A stretch of DNA of 64,000 nt from an uncultured Gemmatimonadales bacterium (lineage in GTDB: Bacteria > Gemmatimonadota > Gemmatimonadetes > Gemmatimonadales > GWC2-71-9), in NCBI GenBank assembly GCA_947259405.1, contig CAMYLY010000009.1, positions 1 to 64,000 on the forward strand, given 5' to 3'. Below, piece by piece: positions 7,931 through 17,003 of the stretch. Under the pieces are notes generated by a model. The model was given only the letters and a program-made list of their open reading frames with translations. It ran no database searches and was not told the DNA's origin. Numbering within the stretch: position 1 is the first letter of the stretch; each line of letters starts with the position of its first letter. Position numbers and translations under genes: made by a program.

Positions 7931-9250
7931 CTATCGCAGGGTCGAGGCCGTCGTCAGCGGATTCACCACGTCGAGGTGACTCAGAAGCACGAGCTCCCCA
8001 GTCGTGGCGACGTCGGTGTAGTCGTACTGGTCGAGGCCGTCGGGACCGACCACGATTGCCAACGGCGGAATGAGTATGACATCGTACGTCTCGTTGCTCG
8101 TTTCGAATGCGATCAGGTCAATGTTCATGGGGTCGGTCGCGTCGTATACCTTGAGCCCGGCGACGCCGTCGCACACGAACAATGTGGCGCCGTCAATCCC
8201 CAGACCGAAGGGTCCCTGCATCGCGTAGCTCTCGACCATCAGCGGATTCGTGAGGTCGCTAATGTCAAGGATGTCGAGTCGATTCACGCCTCCCCCGCAG
8301 AAGCTCTCCGCCCTCAGTGTCACGTAGGCATAGTCGCCTTGGGCCACCACGGGATCGCAGCTGGTGACGTGTGCAAACGCGGAGAGCTGCTTCGGGTTCT
8401 CAGGGTCGGTATTGTCGTATATGAACATCCCCGTGGTGGATCCAATGAACAGGTAGTCCCCGTACGGAAAGATCGTTTCGATACCCCAGCCGACGTCGAC
8501 CGTGCTCCAGAGACTTGGATTGACGGGATCGTCAATCCGCACGAGCTGGATGTATGAATCGTGGAGGGCGTACAAGAAGGGGTCGACAATGGTGAACCGG
8601 GCCATCGATCCGCCGGTGCCGGTCGCGCTCGTGGGGGCCGCCGCCCTATCGGCCGCGTTCTGATTGACGACATCAAGGATGAAATTCGTGGGCACGCGCT
8701 CGGTTCCCGTCTGCTCCCATCCCACGACGACGCCGATGCGCTCATCGGGAGCCTCGACTTGACTGCCGGCGACGAAATCTTCCGCGATCCAGGGCGATGG
8801 GGTCATATACGGAAAGGCGTCTTCGATCCGTGCGACCTCAACGGCATTCAACACGTCGGCGATATCAACGGCGACGAGGTCCACATAGCTGTCGGCGTAC
8901 AGGGTGGTGCCCTTTATCGCCATGTCGACGTTGCCGGGGATCGGGATGAAGGCAATCTTCTGCGGCGAGGATGGGTCGGTGTTGTCGATGACGTGGATCC
9001 CATCGTAGAGCTCGTTGACGTAGATGTAGCTGTCTTTGACGTAGATCTTGCCGGTGGTGCCGATATCTACGGGGTCCACCGCCATGACCGGCGTTCGGAG
9101 CTCCGCGTAACTGAGGTAGATCGGCGAGAACACCGGTACACGCTCGTAACTCGTGCAACCGGTAACCACGGACACTGTTGCCGCTACTGTCACAACCGCG
9201 GCAAAGACGGGCGACGCCCAAAGGGCTTTTCGCATTTTCGCATGTTCCAT
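7931..9250 (-). CDS. LVIVD-repeat lipoprotein (beta-propeller)
   Basis: The 439-residue secreted lipoprotein has a lipobox-like ATVSVVTGC near residue 30. The body is a series of LVIVD-type repeats, each with a D-I-xx-P-xx-P turn (VIDNTDPSSPQKI, IYDNTDPENPKQL, ILDISDLTNPLMV, VYDATDPMNIDLI), which build a beta-propeller. GGAGG lies 7 bases before the ATG at 9250. It is antisense to the cassette direction, has no clear attC at its 3' end and is probably transcribed from its own promoter. Such proteins are surface or periplasmic and of unknown substrate. Confidence 0.8.
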   Translation of the reverse strand: MEHAKMRKALWASPVFAAVVTVAATVSVVTGCTSYERVPVFSPIYLSYAELRTPVMAVDPVDIGTTGKIYVKDSYIYVNELYDGIHVIDNTDPSSPQKIAFIPIPGNVDMAIKGTTLYADSYVDLVAVDIADVLNAVEVARIEDAFPYMTPSPWIAEDFVAGSQVEAPDERIGVVVGWEQTGTERVPTNFILDVVNQNAADRAAAPTSATGTGGSMARFTIVDPFLYALHDSYIQLVRIDDPVNPSLWSTVDVGWGIETIFPYGDYLFIGSTTGMFIYDNTDPENPKQLSAFAHVTSCDPVVAQGDYAYVTLRAESFCGGGVNRLDILDISDLTNPLMVESYAMQGPFGLGIDGATLFVCDGVAGLKVYDATDPMNIDLIAFETSNETYDVILIPPLAIVVGPDGLDQYDYTDVATTGELVLLSHLDVVNPLTTASTLR

Positions 9251-9273
9251 TGTCACGCCTCCTGGCTTTCCGG

Positions 9274-9364
9274 AGTGACCCGAAGCCTGCTAGTCGGCTC
9301 CCGAAGAAGCCTCTCGCAGCCCGTATCACGGCTCATGCAGCAAGCTAGCAAGCTTCGGGTCACT
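9274..9364. repeat. 20-bp inverted repeat upstream of the LVIVD gene
   Basis: AGTGACCCGAAGCCTGCTAG (9274-9293) is repeated in inverted form at 9345-9364 with a single mismatch. The two arms are separated by 51 bases and lie upstream of the minus-strand lipoprotein. It may be an operator pair, a cruciform, or the ends of a lost element; no transposase is nearby. Confidence 0.5.
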
Positions 9365-9449
9365 GTGGTTGGTCTCATGAGTGGGACGCTCCATTGTGGA
9401 ATACCCCGGATCCCTGCTCCGCGTCACACAGAGCAGGCCGGCGATCCGC

Positions 9450-9720
9450 CTTCGTTGCAGACACTCACGTGCCCCATCTCACCGGAGATCATCTCAGCAG
9501 CGGCAGGGGATCGGTATGATGCTCTTGAACGCCTTGGTACGACTGGGCCCGGGATGCCAGCGCCCGCCACGTCGTCCTCCGGGTCACGTCTGGTGACACG
9601 GCGGCGTGGCACCTTTATCTCAAGGCTGGTTTTCGCCCATGTTCGGAGCCGGAGCCGCTGCGGCCCGGCTCGCAGACATTGACACAGCCAATGCAGCTGG
9701 ATCTAAACCCCGCAGTCTAA
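9450..9720 (+). pseudogene. frameshifted GNAT acetyltransferase remnant
   Basis: One frame encodes APSHRR followed by QGIGMMLLNALVRL (around 9470-9545), which matches the acetyl-CoA binding motif of GNAT proteins. A second frame then gives RHVVLRVTSGDTAAWHLY and LKAGFRP, typical of the GNAT C-terminus, up to TAA at 9718-9720. The two halves need a frameshift to join, and the N-terminal part is not recognisable, so this is a decayed gene. It occupies most of the 9257-9873 gap; I see no other gene there. Confidence 0.55.
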
Positions 9721-9873
9721 GGGCCGCGAGCTGCCGCGCCCTACCGCGACCGCGCACCCAGTGCGATTTTCGATGTGCGCGACGGTAGGGACTCTTCGTT
9801 ACCATGAGACCGCTGCGAGCACCCTAAACGAGGGGCCAATCGACCCTTCTTCATTTGTTCCCGGGAGTACGCT

Positions 9874-12800
9874 GTGAGAGCTACAGGAACCGCGCTTTGC
9901 TTGACCCTCCTCCTGGCCACGGGGCTCGACGCCCAGCAGGCCACTCGCACCGAGCCCGTCGCGGCTATGCGGGACAACGGAACCGGATACCACGCCCTCG
10001 TGGGCGCGCGTGTCGTCACGGCTCCGGGACAGGTCATCGACAACGCCACGATCGTGATCCGGAACGGGCTGATTCAGTCCGTCGGCCGGAACCAGGATGC
10101 ACCGGCCGGCGCCCGTGTCTGGGATCTGACGGGTCACACCATCTACGCCGGCTTCATCGATGCGCACGCCAACCTCGGCATGGACTCCGTCCCCGAGGGT
10201 GGTGACGTCGGGCCGACGCACTGGAATCCGCAGGTGCGGGCGTGGTTCAGCACCACCGACAACCTCCAGGACGACGAGGAACGGCGGCAGGCGGTTCGGT
10301 CGCAGGGCTTCGGAACTGCGCTCGTGGTGCCCAAGCAGGGCATCTTCCGCGGCATGGCCTCGGTGGTCAATCTCGGGGACGCGGGTGTCCGTGACCGCGT
10401 GCTCCGTCCGGACCTCGCCCAGTCGATGGGGTTCCAGCGGTCGGGGGACCTGGGCGACGAGCGGTATCCCAACTCCGCGATGGGTGTGATCGCACTCATG
10501 AAGCAGACCTTCATGGATGCAGACTGGTACAAGCGCGCGTGGGAAGCCTATGAGGCGAGCGGCCGGGCCTTCCTGCCGCCGGAGACGAGCGCGGCGCTCG
10601 AGGCGCTCGAACGGGTCATCCAGGGTCAGCAACCCGTACTCTTCGAGAGTCGGAGGGAAGAGGACTACCTGCGCGGCCACCGCGTCGCGTCTGCCTTTGG
10701 CCTCACACCCTGGTTTCGCGGCAGCGGCCACGAGTACCGGCTCGTGGACGTCCTACAGGGGCGCACCGATCCTCTCATTGTGCCGGTGAATTTCCCGGAC
10801 GCCCCTGATGTGGACGATCCCGAAGCGGCGTTGAACGCCAGCCTCGCCGAGCTGCGGCACTGGTACCTCGCACCCGCCAATCCGGCGACGCTCGCGAACG
10901 CCGGAATCGATTTTGCGATCACTACGGACGGGTTGAGTGCCATCGACGATTTCCTTCCGAACCTACGCATCGCCGTCGCGCGTGGGCTTTCCTCCGAGGA
11001 CGCACTCGCTTCGCTGACGACGACCCCGGCCGGGTGGCTCGGGATCGATCGCACGCACGGGACGATCGAGGAGGGCAAGGTGGCCAACCTCGTGGTGAGT
11101 GAGGGCGATCTCTTCACCGAGGAAGCCACGGTACGGGATGTGTGGGTCCATGGGGTGGTGTACGGTGTCACCCGGGCCGCGCAGATCGACCCGCGCGGGA
11201 CCTGGATGATCTCTTCCAGTGATCGAGGTGGCTTCGAGGCGCAGTTGCGACTCGAAGGCACGCTGAACCGGCTTCGCGGCTATATCGACGTCGCGCCGGG
11301 TGGGCGCGTTGAGGAAGGGGTACGAGTCGATATCGAGTCGGCCTCGGTGGTGACCGAGACCGGTCGCATCGAGGTTCGCTTCGACGGTGAGTTTCTAGGA
11401 TTCGAGGGCACCGCACTCCTCGCCGGGTCGGTCAGCGGTGACGAGTTCTACGGATGGTCCTCCCTTCCGAATGGCGCGAGCCCGTCGTTCCGAGGCACGC
11501 GCACTGAACCCTTCGAGGGCCCCAGTGGTAGCACCGTGGCCTCCGAGGTGCCGGAGGTCGACCTGCCCTTCATCCGGCCCGCGATGGAGTACGGCGTGAG
11601 TTCCCTGCCCGACCAACCCAACGCCGTCGTCGTCCGGAACGCGACGGTTTGGACGCAGGGACCGCAGGGCCGCCTGGAGAACGCCGACCTCCTGGTCCGC
11701 GACGGACAGATCGTGGAAGTTGGAACGAACCTCAATGCACCGGGAGGCGCGGTGGAGATCGACGGAACGGGGAAGCACGTCACGCCCGGAATGATCGACC
11801 CCCACATCCACTCCGGCGTGAGCAGCGTGAACGAGACCGGCGCGACCATCGTTCCCGAAGTGCAGATGGGGGACGTGATCACGCACAACAATGTCTGGAT
11901 GTACCGCCAGGTGGCGGGTGGCCTCACCAGTGCCCAGATCAAGCACGGCTCCGCCAACCCCATCGGTGGTGAGGGCATCGTCGTGAAGATGCGCTGGGGC
12001 GGGCTTCCCGACGAAATCAAGTTCGAGGGAGCGGCCCGACTGGTGAAGTTCGCCTTGGGGGAGAATCCGAAGCGCTGTTGCTTCGAGGGCCGTTATCCGG
12101 ACACACGGATGGGGACCCAGTCCATCATCCGCGATCACTTCATGGCCGCGCGCGACTACGAGCGCGAGTGGCAGCGCTGGGAGGCGACCAGCGAGGGTCT
12201 GCCACCGCGCCGTGACCTCCGCATGGAAGCCCTCCTCGACATCCTGAACCAAGAGCTGTTGATCTCGTCGCACGGGTATCGGGCCGACGGATACCTCGCC
12301 CTGGTGCGCCTCGCCGAGGAGTTCGGCTTCCGGGTCCACACCCTGCAGCACGCGGTTGAAGCGTACAAGCTGGCGCCAGAGCTCGCCGAGTCCGGCGTCG
12401 CGGCGGCGGTGTGGAGCGACTGGGGAGCTTTCAAGATCGAGGCGTACGACGCCACGAAGTACAACGCCCGGATCCTGATGGAGGCGGGCGTGACGGTGTC
12501 GCTCCACTCGGACAATGCGCAGATTGCCAGCCGGATGAACTGGGAGGCCGGGAAGCTCCTACGCACCGGCCTCACCGAAGAACAGGCGCTCACCACCGTT
12601 ACCATCAACGCGGCCCGAGTGCTCGCGATCGACGACCGTGTCGGTTCGTTGGAACGCGGAAAGGACGCGGACTTCGTGGTCTGGAGCGGGAACCCGCTCT
12701 CGCAGTTCACTCGAGCGGAGCAAACCTGGATCGACGGCCGGCGGTACTTCTCCCTCGAGGAGGATGCCGCACGGCGCGAGCAGATGCAGCACGAACGTCA

Positions 12801-12879
12801 GCAGCTCATTCAGGCCGTGCTCGCGGTCAGTGAAGATGACCAGAACGGCGGGCGACGTGGGAGGGGAACCGAGCAATGA
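9874..12879 (+). CDS. large secreted amidohydrolase-family protein (two amidohydrolase halves)
   Basis: The 1001-residue protein has a signal peptide (cut after ATGLDAQ). It contains two amidohydrolase-like halves. The first (about 40-430) has the composite-domain lead ALVGARVVTAPGQVIDNATI but reads DAHAN where the metal-binding HxH is expected. The second (about 585-975) has TPGMIDPHIHSG with an intact HxH, and later SLHSDN and GKDADFVVWSGNP. A separate beta domain lies between them. Members hydrolyse C-N bonds (imidazolonepropionase or dipeptidase-like). It overlaps the next gene by four bases and is probably co-translated with it. Confidence 0.82.
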   Translation: MRATGTALCLTLLLATGLDAQQATRTEPVAAMRDNGTGYHALVGARVVTAPGQVIDNATIVIRNGLIQSVGRNQDAPAGARVWDLTGHTIYAGFIDAHANLGMDSVPEGGDVGPTHWNPQVRAWFSTTDNLQDDEERRQAVRSQGFGTALVVPKQGIFRGMASVVNLGDAGVRDRVLRPDLAQSMGFQRSGDLGDERYPNSAMGVIALMKQTFMDADWYKRAWEAYEASGRAFLPPETSAALEALERVIQGQQPVLFESRREEDYLRGHRVASAFGLTPWFRGSGHEYRLVDVLQGRTDPLIVPVNFPDAPDVDDPEAALNASLAELRHWYLAPANPATLANAGIDFAITTDGLSAIDDFLPNLRIAVARGLSSEDALASLTTTPAGWLGIDRTHGTIEEGKVANLVVSEGDLFTEEATVRDVWVHGVVYGVTRAAQIDPRGTWMISSSDRGGFEAQLRLEGTLNRLRGYIDVAPGGRVEEGVRVDIESASVVTETGRIEVRFDGEFLGFEGTALLAGSVSGDEFYGWSSLPNGASPSFRGTRTEPFEGPSGSTVASEVPEVDLPFIRPAMEYGVSSLPDQPNAVVVRNATVWTQGPQGRLENADLLVRDGQIVEVGTNLNAPGGAVEIDGTGKHVTPGMIDPHIHSGVSSVNETGATIVPEVQMGDVITHNNVWMYRQVAGGLTSAQIKHGSANPIGGEGIVVKMRWGGLPDEIKFEGAARLVKFALGENPKRCCFEGRYPDTRMGTQSIIRDHFMAARDYEREWQRWEATSEGLPPRRDLRMEALLDILNQELLISSHGYRADGYLALVRLAEEFGFRVHTLQHAVEAYKLAPELAESGVAAAVWSDWGAFKIEAYDATKYNARILMEAGVTVSLHSDNAQIASRMNWEAGKLLRTGLTEEQALTTVTINAARVLAIDDRVGSLERGKDADFVVWSGNPLSQFTRAEQTWIDGRRYFSLEEDAARREQMQHERQQLIQAVLAVSEDDQNGGRRGRGTEQ

Positions 12880-14273
12880 TCACGACAACCAGCGAGCGAC
12901 ACATCATGACCTCAGGAAGAACCCGATTGCGAGCAGTGGCCCGGAGCATCACCGCCATCGGCGCGGTGCTGGCCCTCGCCGTCGTCGTAGCGCCGAGCCC
13001 ATCGGCTGCCCAGGTGAGAATGACGGTGCCGACGCAGTCGGAACCGATCGCCCTTCGGGGTGCGACGATCCATACCGTGACGAACGGCGTGATCGAAAAT
13101 GGCACCATCGTGTTCGACAACGGGGTGATCACGGCGGTCGGTGCCGACGTGACGATTCCGTCGGGAGCTCGCGTCATCGACGTGAGCGGCAAACATATCT
13201 ACCCCGGAATGGTGGACGCTTACACGACGGTGGGCATCTCGGAGATCGGTGCCGTCGACATGTCGAACGACGTGCGGGAGGTCGGTGACTTCAATCCCAA
13301 CATCCGCGCCGAGCTGGGCGTGAATGCCGAAAGTCGGCATATCGGGACCAGCCGCTCGGCCGGGGTTCTCACGGCGTTGACCACGCCGGCAGGCGGGCTC
13401 ATCTCGGGGATGTCCTCGGCGATGGCGCTCGAGGGCTGGACCTGGGAGGAGATGTCCCTGGAAGGTGCTGCGGCACTGAACGTGAACTGGCCCGATCCTA
13501 ACCCGCGTCGGCGAGGATTTGGAGGGTTCGGAGGCTTCGGACAGAATCAGGGTGAGCGACCGACCTACGCTGAGCGCGTGCAGCAGCTCAAGGACTTCTT
13601 CGCGGAAGCCCGCGCGTATCGCGATGCCGTCGAGGCTGGCGAGGAGGTCCTGACCGACTCACGCTACGATGCGATGATCCCCGCCCTCAACGGAGACATC
13701 CCCGTCGTCGTGGCGGCCAACGGGATCGCGCAGATCAACGACGCCATCACCTGGGCCACAGCGGAAGGACTCCGGTTGGTCATCCGCGGCGGTAACGACG
13801 CGATCCATGTGGCCGACCGCCTCGTGGCGGAGCAAATCCCCGTCATCCTGACTTCGACGATGGCTGCGCCGGGCCGGGCTCACGAAGGGTACGACGGGGC
13901 CTATCGGCGTGCCGCAGATCTGTACGAGGCCGGCGTGAAGTTCGCGATCTCCGGCGGGTCGGGCGCGCTCTACACCGATCGTCTCGGGTACGAGGCGGGC
14001 GTCGCCGTGGCCTTTGGGCTCCCGGAGGAGGAGGCCGTCAAGGCGGTCACGATCAACGCGGCGGAGTTCATGGGCCTCGACGACCGGGTTGGATCGCTCG
14101 AGCCAGGCAAGCAGGCCACGCTGTTGATCACAACCGGCACACCGATCGACATGACCAGCAATATCGAGCAGGCCTACATCCAGGGACGTGAGCTCGATAT
14201 GAACGACATCCAGAAGCACTTCTTCGAGAAGTACATGATCAAGATCCAGCAGCGGCTTCGGATCGTGATGTAA
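12876..14273 (+). CDS. secreted amidohydrolase-like protein lacking HxH
   Basis: The 465-residue protein starts within the ATGA overlap; an in-frame ATG at 12906 is an alternative. A signal peptide ends near SPSAAQ. The fold is shown by LRGATIHTVTNGVIENGTIVF, GKHIYPGMVDA and the C-terminal VGSLEPGKQATLLITTGTPID. The normal HxH metal pair after GMVDA is replaced by YTT, so the metal site is altered or lost. Paired with the larger upstream protein it probably forms a heteromeric or accessory unit acting outside the cytoplasm. Confidence 0.8.
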   Translation: MITTTSERHIMTSGRTRLRAVARSITAIGAVLALAVVVAPSPSAAQVRMTVPTQSEPIALRGATIHTVTNGVIENGTIVFDNGVITAVGADVTIPSGARVIDVSGKHIYPGMVDAYTTVGISEIGAVDMSNDVREVGDFNPNIRAELGVNAESRHIGTSRSAGVLTALTTPAGGLISGMSSAMALEGWTWEEMSLEGAAALNVNWPDPNPRRRGFGGFGGFGQNQGERPTYAERVQQLKDFFAEARAYRDAVEAGEEVLTDSRYDAMIPALNGDIPVVVAANGIAQINDAITWATAEGLRLVIRGGNDAIHVADRLVAEQIPVILTSTMAAPGRAHEGYDGAYRRAADLYEAGVKFAISGGSGALYTDRLGYEAGVAVAFGLPEEEAVKAVTINAAEFMGLDDRVGSLEPGKQATLLITTGTPIDMTSNIEQAYIQGRELDMNDIQKHFFEKYMIKIQQRLRIVM

Positions 14274-14285
14274 GACCGTTCGCGC

Positions 14286-14477
14286 TTGAGCCTAGTGGAA
14301 CCTGATCCTTCTGAGAAGAACTCAGCTGTGGGTACAGCTGTCGGCCTGGGGGCCGCCTTTGGTGCGGCCTTCGGTGCGGCCCTTGGAGACGTCGCCATTG
14401 GGGTAGCGCTCGGAGTCGCACTGGGCGCGGCGTTCGGGGCGGCGTTCGGGGCGGCGTTCGGCTCCAAGAAGGAGTAG
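14286..14477 (+). CDS. glycine-zipper small membrane protein
   Basis: The 63-residue product consists of an acidic N-terminus followed by about 45 residues of repeated GxAxGxAxG pattern (GAAFGAAFGAAL, GVALGVALGAAF) and a basic SKKE end. Glycine-zipper helices pack tightly in membranes or form small pores. Similar tiny proteins are common in Gemmatimonadota-type genomes, by recollection. It starts at TTG, so the exact start is uncertain. It follows the amidohydrolase pair by 12 bases. Confidence 0.6.
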   Translation: MSLVEPDPSEKNSAVGTAVGLGAAFGAAFGAALGDVAIGVALGVALGAAFGAAFGAAFGSKKE

Positions 14478-14490
14478 CGCGCGGCTTCAT

Positions 14491-14895
14491 TTGGAACCTC
14501 TTGCCATCGTCACAGCGTTCTTAGCCGCTCTGATTGTTTTGGGACGAGGCGGTCTTGTCGTTGCCCCACGGGCAACAGTGAATCTTTACCTACGCCTCTT
14601 TTCAAGTCCCATGCGACTCAGGGCCCTAGGCCTAGCCGGGCTCGTCCTGGTTGCCGCTCCCTTGATAATCACGGCCCGGCAAGCCCCTATCGGCGTACAG
14701 GAAACAGCCAGTTTGCTCGAGGTCCTCGGCTGGATCGCGGCCACAGGTGGCGTATTGCTCATTGCTGCACCCGGGGCCTTACAACGTCTCGCACCTCTCA
14801 TCGTTGGAGCGCCGGACTTAGTACTGAGGGTCTTTGGCGTACTCGCCGTGGCCTTCGGTCTCCTCCTCGGTTGGGTAGCGTTCTTTGTTCTATAA
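14491..14895 (+). CDS. small integral membrane protein, 134 aa
   Basis: The protein has about four hydrophobic segments (near residues 3-22, 45-62, 75-95 and 110-132) with few charged residues. No family is recognised. It starts at TTG shortly after the glycine-zipper gene and overlaps the start of the next gene by 11 bases, suggesting a small operon with the downstream lipoprotein. Confidence 0.55.
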   Translation: MEPLAIVTAFLAALIVLGRGGLVVAPRATVNLYLRLFSSPMRLRALGLAGLVLVAAPLIITARQAPIGVQETASLLEVLGWIAATGGVLLIAAPGALQRLAPLIVGAPDLVLRVFGVLAVAFGLLLGWVAFFVL

Positions 14896-15778
14896 GCACC
14901 GGCAGGCGTATGCCCTGCCCATCCTCTCCTGCGGGATGGCACTCGCCTGCGTGCCCGACGACGGGCCCCAGGGACGGTCGTCCCCAATGGAGCCAGCGGT
15001 CGTCTTGCTCTCCGCACACGACTATCGCTTCGATGCCCCCGACACGATCGTGGTCGGCTACACCTCCTTCCGGTTCGTCAACGAGAGCGATCAGTTACAT
15101 ATGGCGCATCTCCTCATGCTCGACTCGGGTCGGACCGTTCACGAGTTGCTTGACGCATATGGCGCAGGCGATCCCTCGGCACGCACCGTACGACCGACAT
15201 TCACAGACTTCGTGAAACGCGTTCCGTGGGCACGACGGTTCGGTGGTCCGGCGGCCGATGCGCACGCAACGTCGGCGGAGGTGATACAGCACCTCCCCGC
15301 CGGCCGCTACGCTTGGATCTGCCTCAGGAGCACGATCGACGGCGTTTCGCACTTCAGCCGTGGCATGACACACCCCTTCGTGGTTCGTCCTACTGAGGAT
15401 ACGGCGCAACCGGCGATGGGGCACGAAGCCGAAGTGGTCATTCGGTTAACCGACTACGCGTTCGCAGTCAGTAGTCCGCTTACCGTCGGACGAACCACGA
15501 TTCGCGTTGAGAACATCGGCCCGGAGCCTCATGAGCTTGCACTCCTGAAACTCGAGCCCGGGAAGACAATGGCGGACTTTCTGTCGTACCTGGACGATCC
15601 CCAAGGGCCGGCCCCCGCCAGTCGAGTAGCCGGGGTGACGGCACTCGATCCCACGCTCGAGGCATACCTCGATGTCGACCTGACCCGCGGCGACTACGTG
15701 CTCGCATGCTTCATTTCGGCGCCGGACGGCCGTTCGCACATCGCACATGGGATGATTCGGCACATCCATGTCGCGTGA
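14885..15778 (+). CDS. lipoprotein with two cupredoxin-like repeats
   Basis: The 297-residue protein has a lipoprotein signal (LSCGMALAC). The body holds two similar modules, about residues 40-165 and 183-297. Each begins with LSAHDYRFDAPDTIVVGYTSFRFVNES or the matching LTDYAFAVSSPLTVGRTTIRVENI, and each includes an H-x-L or H-E-L stretch and a closing GxYxxxCxxSxxDGxxHxxxGM motif. This is the arrangement of copper-binding cupredoxin-like domains; whether metal is bound is unproven. It uses a TTG start overlapping the previous membrane protein gene. Confidence 0.65.
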   Translation: MFYKHRQAYALPILSCGMALACVPDDGPQGRSSPMEPAVVLLSAHDYRFDAPDTIVVGYTSFRFVNESDQLHMAHLLMLDSGRTVHELLDAYGAGDPSARTVRPTFTDFVKRVPWARRFGGPAADAHATSAEVIQHLPAGRYAWICLRSTIDGVSHFSRGMTHPFVVRPTEDTAQPAMGHEAEVVIRLTDYAFAVSSPLTVGRTTIRVENIGPEPHELALLKLEPGKTMADFLSYLDDPQGPAPASRVAGVTALDPTLEAYLDVDLTRGDYVLACFISAPDGRSHIAHGMIRHIHVA

Positions 15779-15885
15779 CAGGTGCATACCATGGCAGCCG
15801 CCGCCTTCGGGTTCCAAAGGCCGAGGGCCGCATGTATCATGAGAGCCACGAGTGGGCGCTTCGTCGCGACTTCGACGTTGGCGCG

Positions 15886-15980
15886 TCGTAACACGCCAAT
15901 GCACCTGTCGGGCGCGCTCGCTTCAAAGGACGGTATTGATATGAGTGCGCCACTCACGGCTGAGCGGCAAGTCGTTAGGC
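15886..15980 (+). repeat. attC-like site, partly decayed
   Basis: R' GTTAGGC (15974-15980) is intact. The R'' position reads GTCGTAAC (15886-15893) and is off consensus. The conserved internal motif TTGATATGAGTGC starts at 15936. The pairing arms are weak. It marks the return of the cassette pattern after the attC-free stretch at 9.9-15.8 kb. Confidence 0.55.
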
Positions 15981-16020
15981 GGCTGATAACACGAGATTCA
16001 GTACCACTATCGGAGTTGAC

Positions 16021-16377
16021 ATGGCCCATTACGTTGATGGATTCGTCTTTCCCGTTCCGCGCGATCGTCTAAGCGAATACAAGCGTGTTGCGGAAGCGGC
16101 TGCAGAGATCTGGAAGGAACATGGCGCACTCGACTACTGCGAATATGTCGGTGACGATTTGAAACTGAAGGGAACGCGCTCGTTCACCGATCTCGTCGCT
16201 GCGACGGAGGATGAAACCATCGTGTTCGGCTGGGTGGTGTTCGATTCTCGTGAGGCACGTGATCTGGCAAACGAGAAGGTAGCGGCCGACCCAAGGATGG
16301 CGGATTTGATCGAGTCATCGAATTCAGGTTTTGATGCTAAACGGATGGCGTACGGTGGGTTCGAGTCGCTCGTCTGA
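16021..16377 (+). CDS. DUF1428 family protein (YbaA-like)
   Basis: The 118-residue protein matches the DUF1428 family along its whole length: YVDGFVFPVPRDRLSEYKRVA at the start, then WKEHGALDYCEYVGDD, the strand TIVFGWVVFDSREARD, and MAYGGFESLV at the end. The family includes E. coli YbaA and folds like a dimeric alpha/beta barrel; its function is unknown. The ATG lies 41 bases after an attC R' box. Confidence 0.85.
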   Translation: MAHYVDGFVFPVPRDRLSEYKRVAEAAAEIWKEHGALDYCEYVGDDLKLKGTRSFTDLVAATEDETIVFGWVVFDSREARDLANEKVAADPRMADLIESSNSGFDAKRMAYGGFESLV

Positions 16378-16396
16378 TCGTCGCTCAATCCACGCC

Positions 16397-16415
16397 GCCT
16401 AACAAGCCGTTAGGT
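16397..16415 (+). repeat. collapsed mini-attC (R''-R' only)
   Basis: GCCTAAC (16397-16403) and GTTAGGT (16409-16415) are separated by only five bases, and the flanks extend the palindrome (GCCGCC and GGTGGC). All inner arm and loop sequence is missing. It looks like a site that lost its stem by deletion, or a primitive simple-site form. Confidence 0.6.
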
Positions 16416-16440
16416 GGCGCGGGGCGGGATCGAGAAGCAG

Positions 16441-16551
16441 ATGACTATGGATGGTGTGCCCCCGGATCGCGACGAGCTCCAAAACGAATTCGATCGAGCG
16501 GTCACCGATCAGATCGCGCTGGCTGACCGCGCTCTCTCACGTAATCGATGA
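16441..16551 (+). CDS. short ORF, 36 aa, possible gene fragment
   Basis: It lies 25 bases after the mini-attC and encodes a charged amphipathic peptide (MTMDGVPPDRDELQNEF then RAVTDQIALADRALSRNR). Its place directly after an R' box suggests either a tiny cassette gene or the truncated start of one. No family is recognised and no strong ribosome binding site is seen. Confidence 0.3.
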   Translation: MTMDGVPPDRDELQNEFDRAVTDQIALADRALSRNR

Positions 16552-16610
16552 TGGTCTGTGCAGCGTTAACCCGAGCGTCCGATGACCGCCAGAGGAGTCT
16601 CCGAGCTGAC

Positions 16611-17003
16611 TCACCGTTCACTCACGCACTGCCGGAGGTGCACGTCGATCCGGCAGATGTGTTCGGAGAGCCACCGGTCTACCGCATCGACGAACTTGCG
16701 AGCATCGACCGGGTCGTAGCCGGTCCGCTCGTAACGTTGCCGAAAGTCGGACAGGACCTCCACGAACTTTCCGTGGGCCTCTTTGTTTTCCTGTGCAACA
16801 GGGCACCGATGTTCCTCCATGCAGCGTTCCTCGAAGCCGAAGTGGTGCCGGCAGTAGGAGTCCATGATGTCGAGCACCATGTCATAGGTTCCCCCCTGCC
16901 CAACGTCGAGGCATTCTCGAAAGTCCTCTGCCATCTTGAAGATCATCTTGTGCTGCTCGTCGAGGCGTGCAACGCCCGTAGCGTACTGATCAGACCACCT
17001 CAT
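16611..17003 (-). CDS. bacteriohemerythrin
   Basis: The 130-residue protein is a four-helix hemerythrin. Probable diiron ligands are His18 (LDEQHK), His54 and Glu58 (CRHHFGFEE), His77 (KEAHGKF), His115 and Asp120 (LSEHICRID). The position where a further His is common (about 73) reads Asn, so one iron may have an unusual environment. Hemerythrins bind oxygen or sense or store it in the cytoplasm. AAGGAG lies seven bases before the ATG. It is antisense to the cassettes and so probably has its own promoter. Confidence 0.85.
   Translation of the reverse strand: MRWSDQYATGVARLDEQHKMIFKMAEDFRECLDVGQGGTYDMVLDIMDSYCRHHFGFEERCMEEHRCPVAQENKEAHGKFVEVLSDFRQRYERTGYDPVDARKFVDAVDRWLSEHICRIDVHLRQCVSER

Noticed and set aside
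9799..12507. Long open frames on the minus strand opposite the large amidohydrolase gene (for example 9799-10731 and 11395-12507)
   Set aside because: They are antisense shadows created by high GC content; the plus-strand protein has clear family motifs across the whole length.
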